Source: Vibrio tapetis subsp. quintayensis (GTDB lineage Bacteria; Pseudomonadota; Gammaproteobacteria; Enterobacterales; Vibrionaceae). From it: a stretch of DNA of 64,000 bases. Where the stretch lies: positions 248,001 to 312,000 of the forward strand of contig NZ_JAUFQV010000026.1 of NCBI RefSeq assembly GCF_030409945.1, given 5' to 3'. Positions 26,486 through 36,684 of the stretch are shown here, in pieces. The notes under the pieces are model-generated. The model saw only the letters and a list, made by a program, of their open reading frames with translations, was not told the DNA's origin and ran no database searches. The position numbers were made by a program, and so were the translations under genes. Positions within the stretch are counted from its first letter, which is position 1, and each line of letters starts with the position of its first letter.

Positions 26486-27535
26486 ATGACAAACATTCAA
26501 CGCAAAAAGCCGACCTTAAAAGTGGTTGCTGCGCATTTAGGGGTGTCGACCGCGACGGTGTCGAATGCATTTAATCGCCCTGACCAATTATCCAAGCCCT
26601 TGCGAGAGCGCATCCTTTCCGAGTGTGAAGCTTTGGGCTATACCGGACCAAGCTTTAACGCTCGCAGCTTAAGAACCGGCAAAACAGGCGTAATAGGCGT
26701 TTTGTTGGCAGAGACTCTGGCCTATAGCTTTACCGACCCGGTAGCAACGGAATTCTTGGCTGGGCTTTCCAGTGTTTTAGATGAGCAGCACGTGAATATG
26801 CTACTGCTGCCAACCAATGTAGAAAACTACAAAAATACCCAAGCGGAAACGATTCCAGAGAGCTTCATCGTTTATGGTAAGCCCCTCGAAAAAGATGTAA
26901 TTAACCTCATTCAGCGCCAGCATAAAAAGATCATAACAGTGGATTTTTCGCTGCCAGATATTGCAGCGATAGATGTTGATGATCAGAATGCAAGTTACAA
27001 TATTGCGCGTCATGCTATTCGCAGTAGTCTAGATAATGTCATGGTACTCGGGTTGCGATTAGAAGCCTCGACCTCTTTCTCTATTGCAAATCTCGACAAC
27101 CTATATTCGGCGCAGGAATCGATCTCTCGCCGTCGTTTTGAGGGTTACTTACAAGCACTGAAAGACGAGGGAGTGACTTTGAAACGTAACAATGTTTGGC
27201 AAATTCACGATTTGGAAGCGGATACCCTTAAAACCATGTTGCGTGGGGTGCTTACCTCTCCGGAAAAGGTGGATGTGTTGCTGTGCATGAGTGACAGAAT
27301 TGCCATTGCAGCGATGGAAGTGGCGAATGAACTAAAGCTCACTCTACCAGAGCAGTTAAGAATTACTGGTTTTGATGGCATTCCACAGGCTAAGTCATCT
27401 CAACTCACTACCGTGCAGCAACCTATGTTTGAAAAAGGCAGAGCCGCTGCAAAAATGGCGTTGGGTTTAATTCCCTATCAGTCCATGACATTACAAACTG
27501 AGCTGGTTTTACGCAGTAGTACCGGCGATGCCTGA
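26486..27535 (+). CDS. LacI-family regulator of alpha-glucoside genes (AglR-like)
   Basis: A 349-residue LacI/GalR regulator. The N-terminal HTH is clear (PTLKVVAAHLGVSTATVSNAFNRPDQLS, about 9-36), followed by the periplasmic-binding-protein-like sugar domain, ending with the VQQPMFEKGRAAAKMAL helix common in the family. It is divergent from aglEFGK and 87 bp upstream of the alpha-glucosidase, so it most likely represses both arms in the absence of an alpha-glucoside. Confidence 0.9.
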   Translation: MTNIQRKKPTLKVVAAHLGVSTATVSNAFNRPDQLSKPLRERILSECEALGYTGPSFNARSLRTGKTGVIGVLLAETLAYSFTDPVATEFLAGLSSVLDEQHVNMLLLPTNVENYKNTQAETIPESFIVYGKPLEKDVINLIQRQHKKIITVDFSLPDIAAIDVDDQNASYNIARHAIRSSLDNVMVLGLRLEASTSFSIANLDNLYSAQESISRRRFEGYLQALKDEGVTLKRNNVWQIHDLEADTLKTMLRGVLTSPEKVDVLLCMSDRIAIAAMEVANELKLTLPEQLRITGFDGIPQAKSSQLTTVQQPMFEKGRAAAKMALGLIPYQSMTLQTELVLRSSTGDA

Positions 27536-27622
27536 TGTAGGGGTGTAGCGTACAAAAAAGTAAAACTTCACAATCTAAGATCAAGAAGTCGGTTACGTGT
27601 TTTTCCTTTAGGAGTGCATAAA

Positions 27623-29320
27623 ATGAGTGTTGAGTTGATTGAAAAACGTTGGTGGCATAACGCCGTTGTTTATCAAATTTACCCTAGGAGCTTTAACGAC
27701 TCCAATGGCGATGGCATCGGTGATATTCCCGGTATTATTGAAAAGCTCGACCACATTAAGGGGTTAGGCGCTAACGTAATATGGCTAAGCCCTGTGTATC
27801 AATCGCCAATGGACGACAATGGCTACGATATTTCTGATTACCGAAAAATAGCCCCTGAGTTTGGCTCAATGGAGGACATGGACAGCCTGATTGAGCAAGC
27901 CAAACAACGTGGTATCAAAATCGTGATGGACTTGGTGGTTAACCACACCTCTGATGAACACCCTTGGTTTCAAGAATCTAAAAGCAGTCTCGATAACCCT
28001 AAACGGGACTGGTATATCTGGAAAGACGCAAAAGCTGATGGCAGCGAGCCGAATAATTGGGAATCATTTTTCAAGCCTAAAGCCTGGACGTTCGATGAAA
28101 CGACAGGTCAGTATTACATGCATATTTTCAGCAATCGCCAGCCCGATCTAAATTGGGCAAATCCAGAAGTACGTGATGCTGTGTATGACATGATGCATTT
28201 CTGGCTGAAAAAGGGGCTCGGCGGATTTCGCATGGATGTCATCAATATGATTGGCAAGCCTTCGGATTTTCCGGACGCCACTATTTTTGATGCTGGCGTT
28301 GCGGGGTGGGAGCATTGGTCAAATACCGACCTCTGTCATCAATATTTACGTGAAATGCATGACAAGGTATTGCGCCATTATGACGTACTTACTGTGGGCG
28401 AAACACCCTTTACAGATACGACAGATGGGCGGTTCTACTCTCACCCAGAACGTAACGAACTGAGTATGATCTTTCAGTTTGAACACGTAAGTATCGACAG
28501 AGAAGAGCACAACGCGGTAAAAAAACCGTTCGATTTAGTGCAATACAAAGAAGTGATGTCTCGCTGGCAAAATGATCTCCATGGCAAAGGGTGGAACAGT
28601 GTGTACTGGAGTAATCATGATCAGCCTAGGGCGGTATCTCGTTACGGAGACGATAGTGAAGCCTATCGAGTGATCAGTGCCAAAATGTTGGGTACTGTGT
28701 TGCACTGCATGAGCGGTACGCCTTATATCTATCAAGGTGAAGAATTAGGGATGACGAATAAGCACTTCAATAACATTGAAGAGTTTAACGACCTGATGGC
28801 CAAGTTTCATTATCAAAAAATGATGGAAAGAGGCGTTTCACCTCAAGTGGCGATCGACTTTCTTAATGACTTTTCTCGTGATCATGCTCGTGTGCCGATG
28901 CACTGGGATGACACGGAAAATGGAGGTTTCACATCAGGTAGCCCATGGTTACCGCTCAATGATAATTACGATCTGATTAATGCCAAACAAGCGGTGCAAG
29001 ATGATCAATCCATTTATCACCATTACCGACAGTTAGTGGCGTTGAGGCAAGGGGAAGAGTTTGGCGATGTGATTGTTTACGGTACTTATCAATTACTCGA
29101 TTCTGATGACAGTGAAGTTTACAGTTATATCCGAGAGTATCAGGCAAAGCAGCTAATGGTTATTGCAAACTTTACCGGTGAAACTCAATATCGCTGTTAT
29201 TTGGGCGAAATCGAAAAGATTCTCTTGGGTAATTATCCGCAGAATTCTTCGGGTTCATTAAGCTTACAAACTCTGACTCTACGCCCTTACGAATCGATGA
29301 TCGTGACGTTGTTGCAGTAA
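27623..29320 (+). CDS. aglA: Cytoplasmic alpha-glucosidase, GH13
   Basis: A 565-residue glycoside hydrolase family 13 enzyme of the oligo-1,6-glucosidase/alpha-glucosidase group. It has no signal peptide. Conserved regions: DLVVNHTSDEHPWF; nucleophile Asp205 in GGFRMDVINM; acid/base Glu260 in TVGETPF; transition-state Asp333 in SNHDQPR. It would hydrolyse the imported alpha-glucosides; TreC (trehalose-6-phosphate hydrolase) is related, but the ABC import here delivers unphosphorylated sugar, which favours AglA. ATG 27623 is preferred over GTG 27614 because GGAG (27611-27614) sits eight bases before it. Confidence 0.88.
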   Translation: MSVELIEKRWWHNAVVYQIYPRSFNDSNGDGIGDIPGIIEKLDHIKGLGANVIWLSPVYQSPMDDNGYDISDYRKIAPEFGSMEDMDSLIEQAKQRGIKIVMDLVVNHTSDEHPWFQESKSSLDNPKRDWYIWKDAKADGSEPNNWESFFKPKAWTFDETTGQYYMHIFSNRQPDLNWANPEVRDAVYDMMHFWLKKGLGGFRMDVINMIGKPSDFPDATIFDAGVAGWEHWSNTDLCHQYLREMHDKVLRHYDVLTVGETPFTDTTDGRFYSHPERNELSMIFQFEHVSIDREEHNAVKKPFDLVQYKEVMSRWQNDLHGKGWNSVYWSNHDQPRAVSRYGDDSEAYRVISAKMLGTVLHCMSGTPYIYQGEELGMTNKHFNNIEEFNDLMAKFHYQKMMERGVSPQVAIDFLNDFSRDHARVPMHWDDTENGGFTSGSPWLPLNDNYDLINAKQAVQDDQSIYHHYRQLVALRQGEEFGDVIVYGTYQLLDSDDSEVYSYIREYQAKQLMVIANFTGETQYRCYLGEIEKILLGNYPQNSSGSLSLQTLTLRPYESMIVTLLQ

Positions 29321-29359
29321 CTTGTGCAACTATTACTGTAGTGAGGTGCTTAAATCACA

Positions 29360-31309
29360 GTGAATACGCTAACGGAAAAACAGCGGCAGCAAGCAGTAGT
29401 TAAACTTTTGTCTACTGCTAAGCTACCCCCGATCGCTCAAAAAGATAAGCGGTTGTTTGAGGAGAGGCTACACGCTCATTTACCTGATCTCATTGGTAAG
29501 CTGCATCAATTGTACGGACACCAATTTGATTTTTATTGTCACTTGGAGCAGTTGATCGAGTCGCTTGCTAACGGTTTTAAAGAGCGTAAAAGAAAGCACA
29601 AAGATCGAGACCAGAAAAGAGAAAAAGAACCGTTGTGGTATCGCAGTGAGCAGATGCTTGGTATGGCGGTTTATGTGGATTTGTTTGCGGGTGACTTCAA
29701 GGGGCTCGTGAATAAAATTCCATACCTTCAGTCGCTCGGCGTTAACTATTTACATTTAATGCCAATGTATAAGTCGCCTGAAAACGACAGCGACGGCGGA
29801 TACGCAGTGTCAGATTATCGGCAAACTGATCCTAAGCTCGGCAGCCCTAAAAATTTGCAACAGCTCGCGGATGCGCTCAATGAGGCGGGTATTAGCATGG
29901 TGTTGGATTTTGTATTCAACCATACCTCTGATGAGCATCGCTGGGCGATAGGAGCGAAACATGGCGACCCCGAATTAACCGAATTCTATTACTTTTTTGA
30001 CGATAAAAGTGAAGTGGACGAGTACAACAAAACGTGCCGCGAGATATTCCCCTCCGTTCGGCGCGGGAGCTTTACCCATCTGCCACAACAAAATCAGTGG
30101 GTATGGACAACGTTTAACAGCTTTCAATGGGATCTGAACTATTCAAACCCCGCGGTATTCAATGCTGTGGTAGAGGAAATGCTATTTTTAGCTAACTTAG
30201 GCTGTGAGGGCTTGAGGTTAGACGCTCTTGCTTTTATTTGGAAAGAGAAAGGTACGCTCTGTGAAAGCTTGCCTCATGCTCATACATTGGTGCAGTGTTT
30301 TAACGCCTGTTTGCAGATTGTTGCGCCGTCGGTATTGTTCAAGTCTGAGGCGATTGTTCACCCCGATGAAGTGGTGAAATACATCGACAAATCCGAGTGT
30401 CAACTTTCTTACAACCCGCTGCTAATGGCTTTAATGTGGGAGAGCTTGGCAACACGAGAAACGAAATTATTGACGGCATCTCTTAAACACAGTTTTTCAA
30501 TTTCCGAGCAATGCAGTTGGGTTAACTACATCCGCTGTCATGATGACATTGGCTGGACGTTTGATGATGATATCGCCATGAGATTAGGTATTAATGGTTA
30601 TGATCATCGTCGCTTTTTAAATCAGTTTTATACTGGGCAGTTTCAAGGCAGCTTTGCTGTTGGCGTGCCGTTTCAGCAAAATCCGGTAACTGGCGATTGT
30701 CGCGTCTGTGGTTCTTTGGCTTCCCTGACCGGGGCTGAGCAAGCATTATTCCAAACAGGAAAAGAGTCGGCTGTGCAGGTTAAGTCATTGGAATTGGCAG
30801 CGAAAAGAATTCGATTGTTTAACGGGATCAACCTCAGTATTGGTGGTATCCCACTTATTTATCAAGGAGACGAGCTTGGTATTCTTAACGATTACCGTTA
30901 TTTGCAAGACGACAGCAAAAAAGACGACGCACGTTGGGTTAATCGACCAAAAATAACGTCAACTGCAATTGATGATGCTGAGAACGCAGGCAGTTTCTCA
31001 TACAGAGTAAATCAAGGACTGAGGACGTTAATTGCCCAAAGAAAAAGCTTGAAGGTGTTAGGGCAAGCGAAGACACAAGTATTGGAAACGTATCGAAGTA
31101 GCCTATTCTCTTATTGTCGAATTCATGATGATGGTGAACGATTGCTGGTTATCTGTAATTTTAGTGAGCGCCCACAAACCGTCCCTAGCTCTATTTGTGA
31201 TATTTTGGCTACACGAGATGTTGTTGATTTACTGAGTGGCAAAGTACTGAAAGAAAGTGAAATCGTGTTGAATGGTTATGACATCATGTGGTTGGTGCCT
31301 GCTCGTTAG
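29360..31309 (+). CDS. Amylosucrase-type sucrose-cleaving enzyme, GH13_4
   Basis: A 649-residue enzyme closely matching the remembered pattern of Neisseria polysaccharea amylosucrase, which splits sucrose and transfers glucose to an alpha-1,4-glucan (or hydrolyses it). Visible: DFVFNHTSDEHRWA; Asp288 in GLRLDALAFIWK; Glu330 in FKSEAIVHPDEV; Asp395 in IRCHDDIGWTF; GYDHRRFLNQF; SDGGYAVSDYR (sucrose-pocket Asp) and SKKDDARWVNRP (its Arg partner). The catalytic residues are each offset by two from D286/E328/D393 of the Neisseria enzyme. No signal peptide: intracellular. GTG start with a distant GAGG. It lies 39 bp after aglA, probably the same operon. Confidence 0.87.
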   Translation: MNTLTEKQRQQAVVKLLSTAKLPPIAQKDKRLFEERLHAHLPDLIGKLHQLYGHQFDFYCHLEQLIESLANGFKERKRKHKDRDQKREKEPLWYRSEQMLGMAVYVDLFAGDFKGLVNKIPYLQSLGVNYLHLMPMYKSPENDSDGGYAVSDYRQTDPKLGSPKNLQQLADALNEAGISMVLDFVFNHTSDEHRWAIGAKHGDPELTEFYYFFDDKSEVDEYNKTCREIFPSVRRGSFTHLPQQNQWVWTTFNSFQWDLNYSNPAVFNAVVEEMLFLANLGCEGLRLDALAFIWKEKGTLCESLPHAHTLVQCFNACLQIVAPSVLFKSEAIVHPDEVVKYIDKSECQLSYNPLLMALMWESLATRETKLLTASLKHSFSISEQCSWVNYIRCHDDIGWTFDDDIAMRLGINGYDHRRFLNQFYTGQFQGSFAVGVPFQQNPVTGDCRVCGSLASLTGAEQALFQTGKESAVQVKSLELAAKRIRLFNGINLSIGGIPLIYQGDELGILNDYRYLQDDSKKDDARWVNRPKITSTAIDDAENAGSFSYRVNQGLRTLIAQRKSLKVLGQAKTQVLETYRSSLFSYCRIHDDGERLLVICNFSERPQTVPSSICDILATRDVVDLLSGKVLKESEIVLNGYDIMWLVPAR

Positions 31310-31482
31310 TTGGTTAGGGTAACCAGCTACAACTACGCTAATTTCACTTCGAATTAATGACCTTGCAATTATTAATGCCTTATTTACACACATGATGTGG
31401 ATCTTTGACGCATAACGCCCATAATTTACTTATAAATCTATCAATTATATTTATAAGTAAAGAGCAAAGAAGGTCGTGTGTA

Positions 31483-33393
31483 ATGAGGAATTTAGGGTTC
31501 AAAAAACTGTTGCTTATCTCAATCATTGCTTTGGTTGTTTTTTCGGTATCGATATCTAGTTATGTTGCTTATGTGAAACAAAAACAAACCTTAGTTGAAC
31601 TGATTACTAGCAGTAACCAAGAGTATGTAAAAAGCCAAGCAGAGCAGATAGAGAATAAACTGAATGAGAAAGTCGCTGGCTTAGACAAGCTGGGTGATCA
31701 ACTTAAAAACAAACCGATTCAAGGCCAGCCCGATGATTTTATTGCGCTAACTCATCTTATTGCTGGTGGAATGAACCTAAATAGCTCCGTGGTGGCATTC
31801 ACTAATGGTGACGGCTACTGGAATCAAACCGCACCAACCTGGCCAAATCACAAGTACGAGGGAGATGTCACCACTAGAAGTTGGTACCAGCTTGGACGCA
31901 AAAGTGCATCTGCAGCAATGACGGAACCGTACCTCAGTAGTGATGGCGATGTGTACTGGGTTTCTATTGTCAGGAAAACATTCAGCGGTATGATTTCCGT
32001 GGATATGAAATTGGCTTTTTTGAACGATATTGTTAAAAACGCCAATGAAATCCCAGGTGCCATAGCGATGATCATCAATCATGACAGAACGGTTTTAGCC
32101 TCATCGGTTCAGAGCGTAAAAGCGGGCGAGAAATCGGATAATTATCCGTGGCTGAATGATGTGGTTCAAGCATCGCTTGATAATACAGACGTGATATTTG
32201 ACGGTTTCATGGGGGACAAGGAAAAGTTGTTTTTTTCACATCAAATCAATATTGCGGGCAAAAATTGGTACTTTGTTGCTGGGTTAGAAAAGGACGTAGT
32301 ATTTGCAGATCTGGCTTCAGCGAAGCAGACAGCAATCACGACGGCTATAATTGCTACCTCAATTAGCATTGTCTTAGCACTTATCATCATGAAAGTACTG
32401 TATCGACCAATTCTGGTGTTAAAAGAAACCATTACTGGTTTAAGCCGAGGTGATGGTGATCTAACGCAGCGAATTGAAGTGACAACTAAGGATGATCTTG
32501 GCCAAATTTCGGAAGGGGTGAATGCGTTTATCGCTAACCTTCAATCTATGATGCTAGAAATAAGCCAAGTGACGGACAATTTGAACGAGAATGTCGATCG
32601 GATGAAAGATCAAAGTCAACGAACCAGTGTCATTCTCCAAAATCATGTTCAAGAAACCGAGCAGGTCGTGACTGCAATTGAAGAAATGAATTCTACGGCT
32701 GACTCGATGGCAACGGATGCAGCAAATACTGCTCAACTTACCCACAAAGCGAGTGAGGCGAGCTCAACATCGAAAAAAACCGTGACTCAAGCGCAAAATA
32801 ACGTGCAAGAGTTGGTGGAAGATGTGAGCGCTGCATCTGAAAACGTCAACAGCATGGCTTCCGAGACTGACGGAATTAATACCATTTTGGGTGTCATTGG
32901 TGATATTGCAGAGCAAACGAATTTATTGGCATTGAACGCAGCTATTGAAGCGGCGAGGGCTGGCGAGCAAGGGAGAGGATTTGCGGTTGTCGCGGATGAA
33001 GTTCGTAACCTAGCCAGTCGCACGAAAATGAGCACGGAAGAAATTGAAGCAGCGCTAGCGAGTTTACTTCGTGGTAGTCAATCTGTGGTTGATTCAATGG
33101 ACTCAACAAAGCAGAAGTGTGCTCAAACCGCTGAAGGTGCTGGTGAGGTAGCAGAAAGCCTCGATGTGATGACTGAATTTGTCACTGATATTAACGACCT
33201 AAGCACGCAGATTGCAACCGCAGCTGAAGAACAAAGCAGTGTAACTCAAGAGCTTAGCCGCAATATGACCGCCATTAGCGATATTGTCGGTGAACTTGAT
33301 AGTAACGGCCAACAAGCTTTAGAAGAAGCGCAAAACATTTCCGACATGAACCAGAAACTAACAGGAATCGTTGGACGGTTTAAATTGTCCTAA
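31483..33393 (+). CDS. Methyl-accepting chemotaxis protein, dCache_1
   Basis: A 636-residue chemoreceptor. Order: TM1 about 7-32, a periplasmic double-Cache domain to about 275 with RSWYQLG and GMISVDM motifs, TM2 near 283-303, HAMP (about 305-360), then the signalling domain with the invariant hairpin ([35 protein letters not shown]). No C-terminal methylation-enzyme pentapeptide. I chose ATG 31483 with AAGG upstream; a longer TTG-started frame adds 26 residues without merit. It follows the amylosucrase gene at 170 bp; whether it senses a sugar is unknown. Confidence 0.92.
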   Translation: MRNLGFKKLLLISIIALVVFSVSISSYVAYVKQKQTLVELITSSNQEYVKSQAEQIENKLNEKVAGLDKLGDQLKNKPIQGQPDDFIALTHLIAGGMNLNSSVVAFTNGDGYWNQTAPTWPNHKYEGDVTTRSWYQLGRKSASAAMTEPYLSSDGDVYWVSIVRKTFSGMISVDMKLAFLNDIVKNANEIPGAIAMIINHDRTVLASSVQSVKAGEKSDNYPWLNDVVQASLDNTDVIFDGFMGDKEKLFFSHQINIAGKNWYFVAGLEKDVVFADLASAKQTAITTAIIATSISIVLALIIMKVLYRPILVLKETITGLSRGDGDLTQRIEVTTKDDLGQISEGVNAFIANLQSMMLEISQVTDNLNENVDRMKDQSQRTSVILQNHVQETEQVVTAIEEMNSTADSMATDAANTAQLTHKASEASSTSKKTVTQAQNNVQELVEDVSAASENVNSMASETDGINTILGVIGDIAEQTNLLALNAAIEAARAGEQGRGFAVVADEVRNLASRTKMSTEEIEAALASLLRGSQSVVDSMDSTKQKCAQTAEGAGEVAESLDVMTEFVTDINDLSTQIATAAEEQSSVTQELSRNMTAISDIVGELDSNGQQALEEAQNISDMNQKLTGIVGRFKLS

Positions 33394-33406
33394 TAATTTG
33401 AAATAA

Positions 33407-33436
33407 AAAAGCCTTCGCAAAATGACGAAGGCTTTT
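33407..33436. terminator. Bidirectional terminator, MCP / nitroreductase
   Basis: AAAAGCCTTCG (33407-33417) and CGAAGGCTTTT (33426-33436) form a perfect stem between two convergent genes, with T-tracts in both directions. Confidence 0.85.
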
Positions 33437-33462
33437 AAGTGATAGATATCTGTTTTTGTAGC

Positions 33463-34119
33463 TTATAAAACTTGCAGTACTTGCTCAGCAGTAAGGCGAG
33501 ATTTTGGTAAGCCTACGTTGTAATCTTCTGATGCGTCATGATAGCCCATAGCCAGTGCCACGTCGCATACATAGCCACCTAATTCTTGTTGGAAAATCTC
33601 ACTGATCATTTCCGCGTCGACACCTTCCATCGGTGTTGAATCGATACCTAAGCGAGCCAATACGTGCATCGTGTTACCAAGTGCTAAATACGTCTGAGAC
33701 TTTGTCCAAGAAGCATTGTTACCTGCTTCATCAGTATTGAGATCAACAAATGCAAACGCACCAAATGCCTGATCGCGTTGCTCTGGCGTAGTTCGGCCAT
33801 CATCAATGCCTTTATCGACTACCTTGGCATAATCGTCACGGGTGTAGTTTGGGTTGTGGGCAAACAGCACAATGTGAGATGCAGACTTAACGTGAGGTTG
33901 ATTGAATTGAAACTTGTTCGCAAACGTATCGTGCATGCGTTGTTTTGCTTCATCAGATTCTATAACGATGAACTTCCACGGCTGCGAGTTAATCGATGAA
34001 GCAGAAAGTCGGATAGCCTCGTAGATAACGTCTAGATCTGCTTGAGGGATACGCTTAGTAGCGTCGTATTTTTTTGCAGTATAGCGACTTTCTAAATCAG
34101 CAATAATTGGGTGAATCAT
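33463..34119 (-). CDS. NfsB-like NAD(P)H nitroreductase
   Basis: A 218-residue FMN-dependent nitroreductase-family protein. It opens with ESRYTAKKYDATKRIP and SSINSQPWKFIVIES, the FMN-phosphate-binding and dimer-core segments, and ends with the usual short helix. Such enzymes reduce nitroaromatics, quinones or flavins. ATG 34119 has GGAG seven bases upstream and is preferred over in-frame ATGs at 34134 and 34164. A palindrome with Fur-box character lies about 112 bp upstream. Confidence 0.9.
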   Translation of the reverse strand: MIHPIIADLESRYTAKKYDATKRIPQADLDVIYEAIRLSASSINSQPWKFIVIESDEAKQRMHDTFANKFQFNQPHVKSASHIVLFAHNPNYTRDDYAKVVDKGIDDGRTTPEQRDQAFGAFAFVDLNTDEAGNNASWTKSQTYLALGNTMHVLARLGIDSTPMEGVDAEMISEIFQQELGGYVCDVALAMGYHDASEDYNVGLPKSRLTAEQVLQVL

Positions 34120-34230
34120 TTTATTCTCCAGCATTTTCGTGCGTATTACGAAACACCGGAACATTCAACGGTGTTTATCTTGGAGGCAATAATAGCCGTG
34201 TTTAATTTACTGAAAAAGCAGCTCACAATA

Positions 34231-34263
34231 GAATCATTATCAAAAATTATTTGATAATGATTC
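34231..34263. promoter_or_regulatory. 12-bp palindrome of Fur-box character
   Basis: GAATCATTATCA (34231-34242) and TGATAATGATTC (34252-34263), perfect arms around nine bases. Reading TAGAATCATTATC against the 6-1-6 Fur motif GATAATnATTATC gives 11 of 13. It is located upstream of the nitroreductase start and just beyond the stop of the DOPA-dioxygenase-family gene, so a terminator role is possible, but there is no T-tract. Confidence 0.45.
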
Positions 34264-34274
34264 GAGCGACCTTG

Positions 34275-34592
34275 TTAGCGCAATGTGTCTTCAAAAATGC
34301 CCAACTCGCGTCCAAGCCAGATAGCACGCTCGGTATGATCAAGTAGTTCGTCGCCCGACACGGGATGAATGAGAACAGGCATGTCGCCTCTCTCTGATTC
34401 AAGCCAGCCAATGAGGTTTTTGTCGTCATTGCTAAAATGGAGCTCAAACATTGGCATCTTGTGAGGGCCCACTAAATGATTGACCAGAGGGAAAATAGCG
34501 GTCACGTCTTTTCGTTCGCTTTTTATTTTCTTATGCAGTGCTTTGGCTCGATCTATATGTCTTAAAGCAAAATATACGTGTGCGTGAAACAT
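34275..34592 (-). CDS. DOPA 4,5-dioxygenase-family protein
   Basis: A 105-residue protein of the DOPA_dioxygen family. The histidine-rich motifs typical of the family are present: HAHVYF at residues 3-8, GPHKMPMFELHF in the middle, and LIHPVSGDELLDHTERAIWLG towards the end. Characterised relatives (mainly fungal and plant-pigment enzymes) cleave the DOPA ring; bacterial members are mostly uncharacterised. Single gene, same strand as the nitroreductase. Confidence 0.85.
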   Translation of the reverse strand: MFHAHVYFALRHIDRAKALHKKIKSERKDVTAIFPLVNHLVGPHKMPMFELHFSNDDKNLIGWLESERGDMPVLIHPVSGDELLDHTERAIWLGRELGIFEDTLR

Positions 34593-34918
34593 GAAAGCAT
34601 CCTTTTTTGAAAGTGCTGTTAGTCTACTCGTTTGATGGAAGATTAATAGTTCAGTGATTTGAACAACTACTTCTGTTTTGCTGACATTGTCACTTTACTT
34701 GATGGCGTTATCTGAGTTGATATCTGCTCATTATACTATTGATATAAGTGCCAATAAGGTTCTGCTTATCAATGAGCTGACTCATAATTGAGACTGAGGT
34801 TTTTTTTTGTGAATGGTACGGTTATTTTGTTATCTATAAATCAAGAAAATGCTAATTTTCTGCCACACTGTGTTGCATAACAATAAAATTAATACAACGA
34901 CAATTGGGTAGGATGACT
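34593..34918. other. Divergent promoter region, no gene
   Basis: 326 bases between the DOPA-dioxygenase-family gene and the next chemoreceptor. It contains a 7-bp inverted repeat ATTGATA...TATCAAT near 34739-34774 and a nine-T tract at about 34801. No riboswitch (in particular no cyclic di-GMP type) or small ORF was recognised. Confidence 0.4.
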
Positions 34919-36535
34919 ATGAAACTTAGAAATCTGTCAGTAAAAAATAAACTATTGGTTATGGTTGCAACTGCTGTGTTTATGATTATCGCAACCTGCA
35001 CATACAACCTAAACGAACAAAGGAAAGCCTCTTACAGTGAAAGAGAGGGCAAACTTTCAGCACAAGTGGAAACCACCACTAACCTGGTGAAATATTTCTA
35101 TTCAAAACGATCTGTTCTCGGAAAAGAGCAAGCCCAAACATTAGCCCTAGAGGCGATCAACAATCTCAGATATGACGGCGATAACTACTTTTGGGTTGTG
35201 AGTCCAGAGCTTGAGGTGTTGCTGCATCCAGTTAAGCCTGAATTGAATGGAACAAACGTTCGTAACAACGTCGATGGGGCAGGGAAGCATCACTGGCGAG
35301 AGATGGCAACAATAGCGCGCACGACGTCGAAAGGCTTTTTGGATTACCAATGGAAGTTACCGTCGGGTGAATTGAAAGACAAAATATCCTTTGTTGAGTA
35401 TTTTCCTGAGTGGGGTTGGATTATCGGCTCTGGTATTTTAGTTGCCGATATCCAGGAAGTCTTTTATGCCAATGCGATAAAAGAAGCAATAGTCGCGATA
35501 TGCATGACGGGCATGTTGTTGTTGCTCGGTTTTATTATCTCGACCAATATTGTAACGCCTCTTGAAAGGCTTATCGGTAATACACATAAAATAGCGGATG
35601 GTGACCTGACCGTGAGGTTGGATTTTAAACGCAAAGATGAACTGGGGGAAATGGGCAGCGAGATTGACCGTATGTTAGATAAGTTGCAATCGACATTACT
35701 TGCTGCAAATGAGTCGGCAACCCAATCTTCAGACATGGCAACCAATATTGCATCAGCCAGCGAAGAAGCCGCAACCAGCGTTAACTCTCAGTATAGCCAG
35801 TTAGAACAGCTCTCAACCGCAATGACAGAAATGAGTGCCACTATTTCTGATGTTGCCCACAATGCAGAAAGTACTGCCCATTCGACGGATACAGTCGTGT
35901 CTCATGCCCAAACCAGTCGTGAGAATATGGAAGTTACCAGCACAACGATTGCAGAAGTGTCCGACAATATTGCTATAGCCGATAAATTGGTCACAGAGCT
36001 TAAATCAGGTGTCGATGAAATAAGTGCGGTCGTACACGTTATTAATGATGTTTCCGAGCAGACCAACTTATTGGCATTGAATGCGGCGATTGAAGCGGCT
36101 CGCGCTGGTGAACAAGGGCGAGGGTTTGCGGTTGTGGCTGATGAAGTTCGTAGCTTAGCAAGCAGAACGCAAAAATCGACGGCTGAAGTACAAAGCACCA
36201 TTGATGCTCTCATCGAGCAAACGGGTAATACCGCAAAGTCGATGCAGGCCAGCCATCAAAAAGTGGAACAGAGTGTGATTAAAGCACAAGAAACGCAAAA
36301 TCAATTGTCTTTGATGGTTGAAGAATTGATGACCTCTAGCGATCGTGTTTCTCAAATTGCAGCAGCGTCGGAGCAGCAAGGAACGGTGGCGCAAGAAGTG
36401 AACCACAATGTGAGTAGTATTCATTTATCGGCCAATGAAGTGAAGCAGGCCTCGCAGATGCTGGCAGAAGAAAGCCAATCGATGGCGGAAGCCTCTGAGG
36501 TGCTCAAAGATCAGTTACGTTACTTTAAAGTGTAA
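34919..36535 (+). CDS. Methyl-accepting chemotaxis protein, sCache_2
   Basis: A 538-residue chemoreceptor with TM1 at about 12-28 and a single periplasmic Cache_2 domain ([23 protein letters not shown]-type core, [21 protein letters not shown] end). TM2 follows at about 190-210, then HAMP and a full signalling domain with the [32 protein letters not shown] hairpin. The start is ATG 34919, with TAGG six bases upstream; the TTG at 34904 and ATG at 34913 are alternatives. sCache_2 receptors often bind small organic acids, not shown here. Confidence 0.9.
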   Translation: MKLRNLSVKNKLLVMVATAVFMIIATCTYNLNEQRKASYSEREGKLSAQVETTTNLVKYFYSKRSVLGKEQAQTLALEAINNLRYDGDNYFWVVSPELEVLLHPVKPELNGTNVRNNVDGAGKHHWREMATIARTTSKGFLDYQWKLPSGELKDKISFVEYFPEWGWIIGSGILVADIQEVFYANAIKEAIVAICMTGMLLLLGFIISTNIVTPLERLIGNTHKIADGDLTVRLDFKRKDELGEMGSEIDRMLDKLQSTLLAANESATQSSDMATNIASASEEAATSVNSQYSQLEQLSTAMTEMSATISDVAHNAESTAHSTDTVVSHAQTSRENMEVTSTTIAEVSDNIAIADKLVTELKSGVDEISAVVHVINDVSEQTNLLALNAAIEAARAGEQGRGFAVVADEVRSLASRTQKSTAEVQSTIDALIEQTGNTAKSMQASHQKVEQSVIKAQETQNQLSLMVEELMTSSDRVSQIAAASEQQGTVAQEVNHNVSSIHLSANEVKQASQMLAEESQSMAEASEVLKDQLRYFKV

Positions 36536-36626
36536 TTGATATCGCTTAGATCCTATCAAACGAGTTCTAGAATTGGTGGGACTAGAATTCGCTAATCGAA
36601 GTATAAGCGTATCGTTGAATTAAATG

Positions 36627-36663
36627 AATTGGCCTATGTTGTATTAACACAGGCCAATTTTTT
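36627..36663 (+). terminator. Terminator after the sCache receptor gene
   Basis: AATTGGCCTATGTT (36627-36640) and AACACAGGCCAATT (36646-36659), one mismatch, followed by a T-run. It lies between convergent genes. Confidence 0.75.
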
Positions 36664-36684
36664 AACAGTGATGTTATGGAAAAG

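Noticed and set aside
34593-34918. Possible cyclic di-GMP riboswitch upstream of a chemoreceptor
   Set aside because: Searched by eye for the GGCAAACC...CGCAAAGC core in this leader and that of the receptor at 31483; not present.
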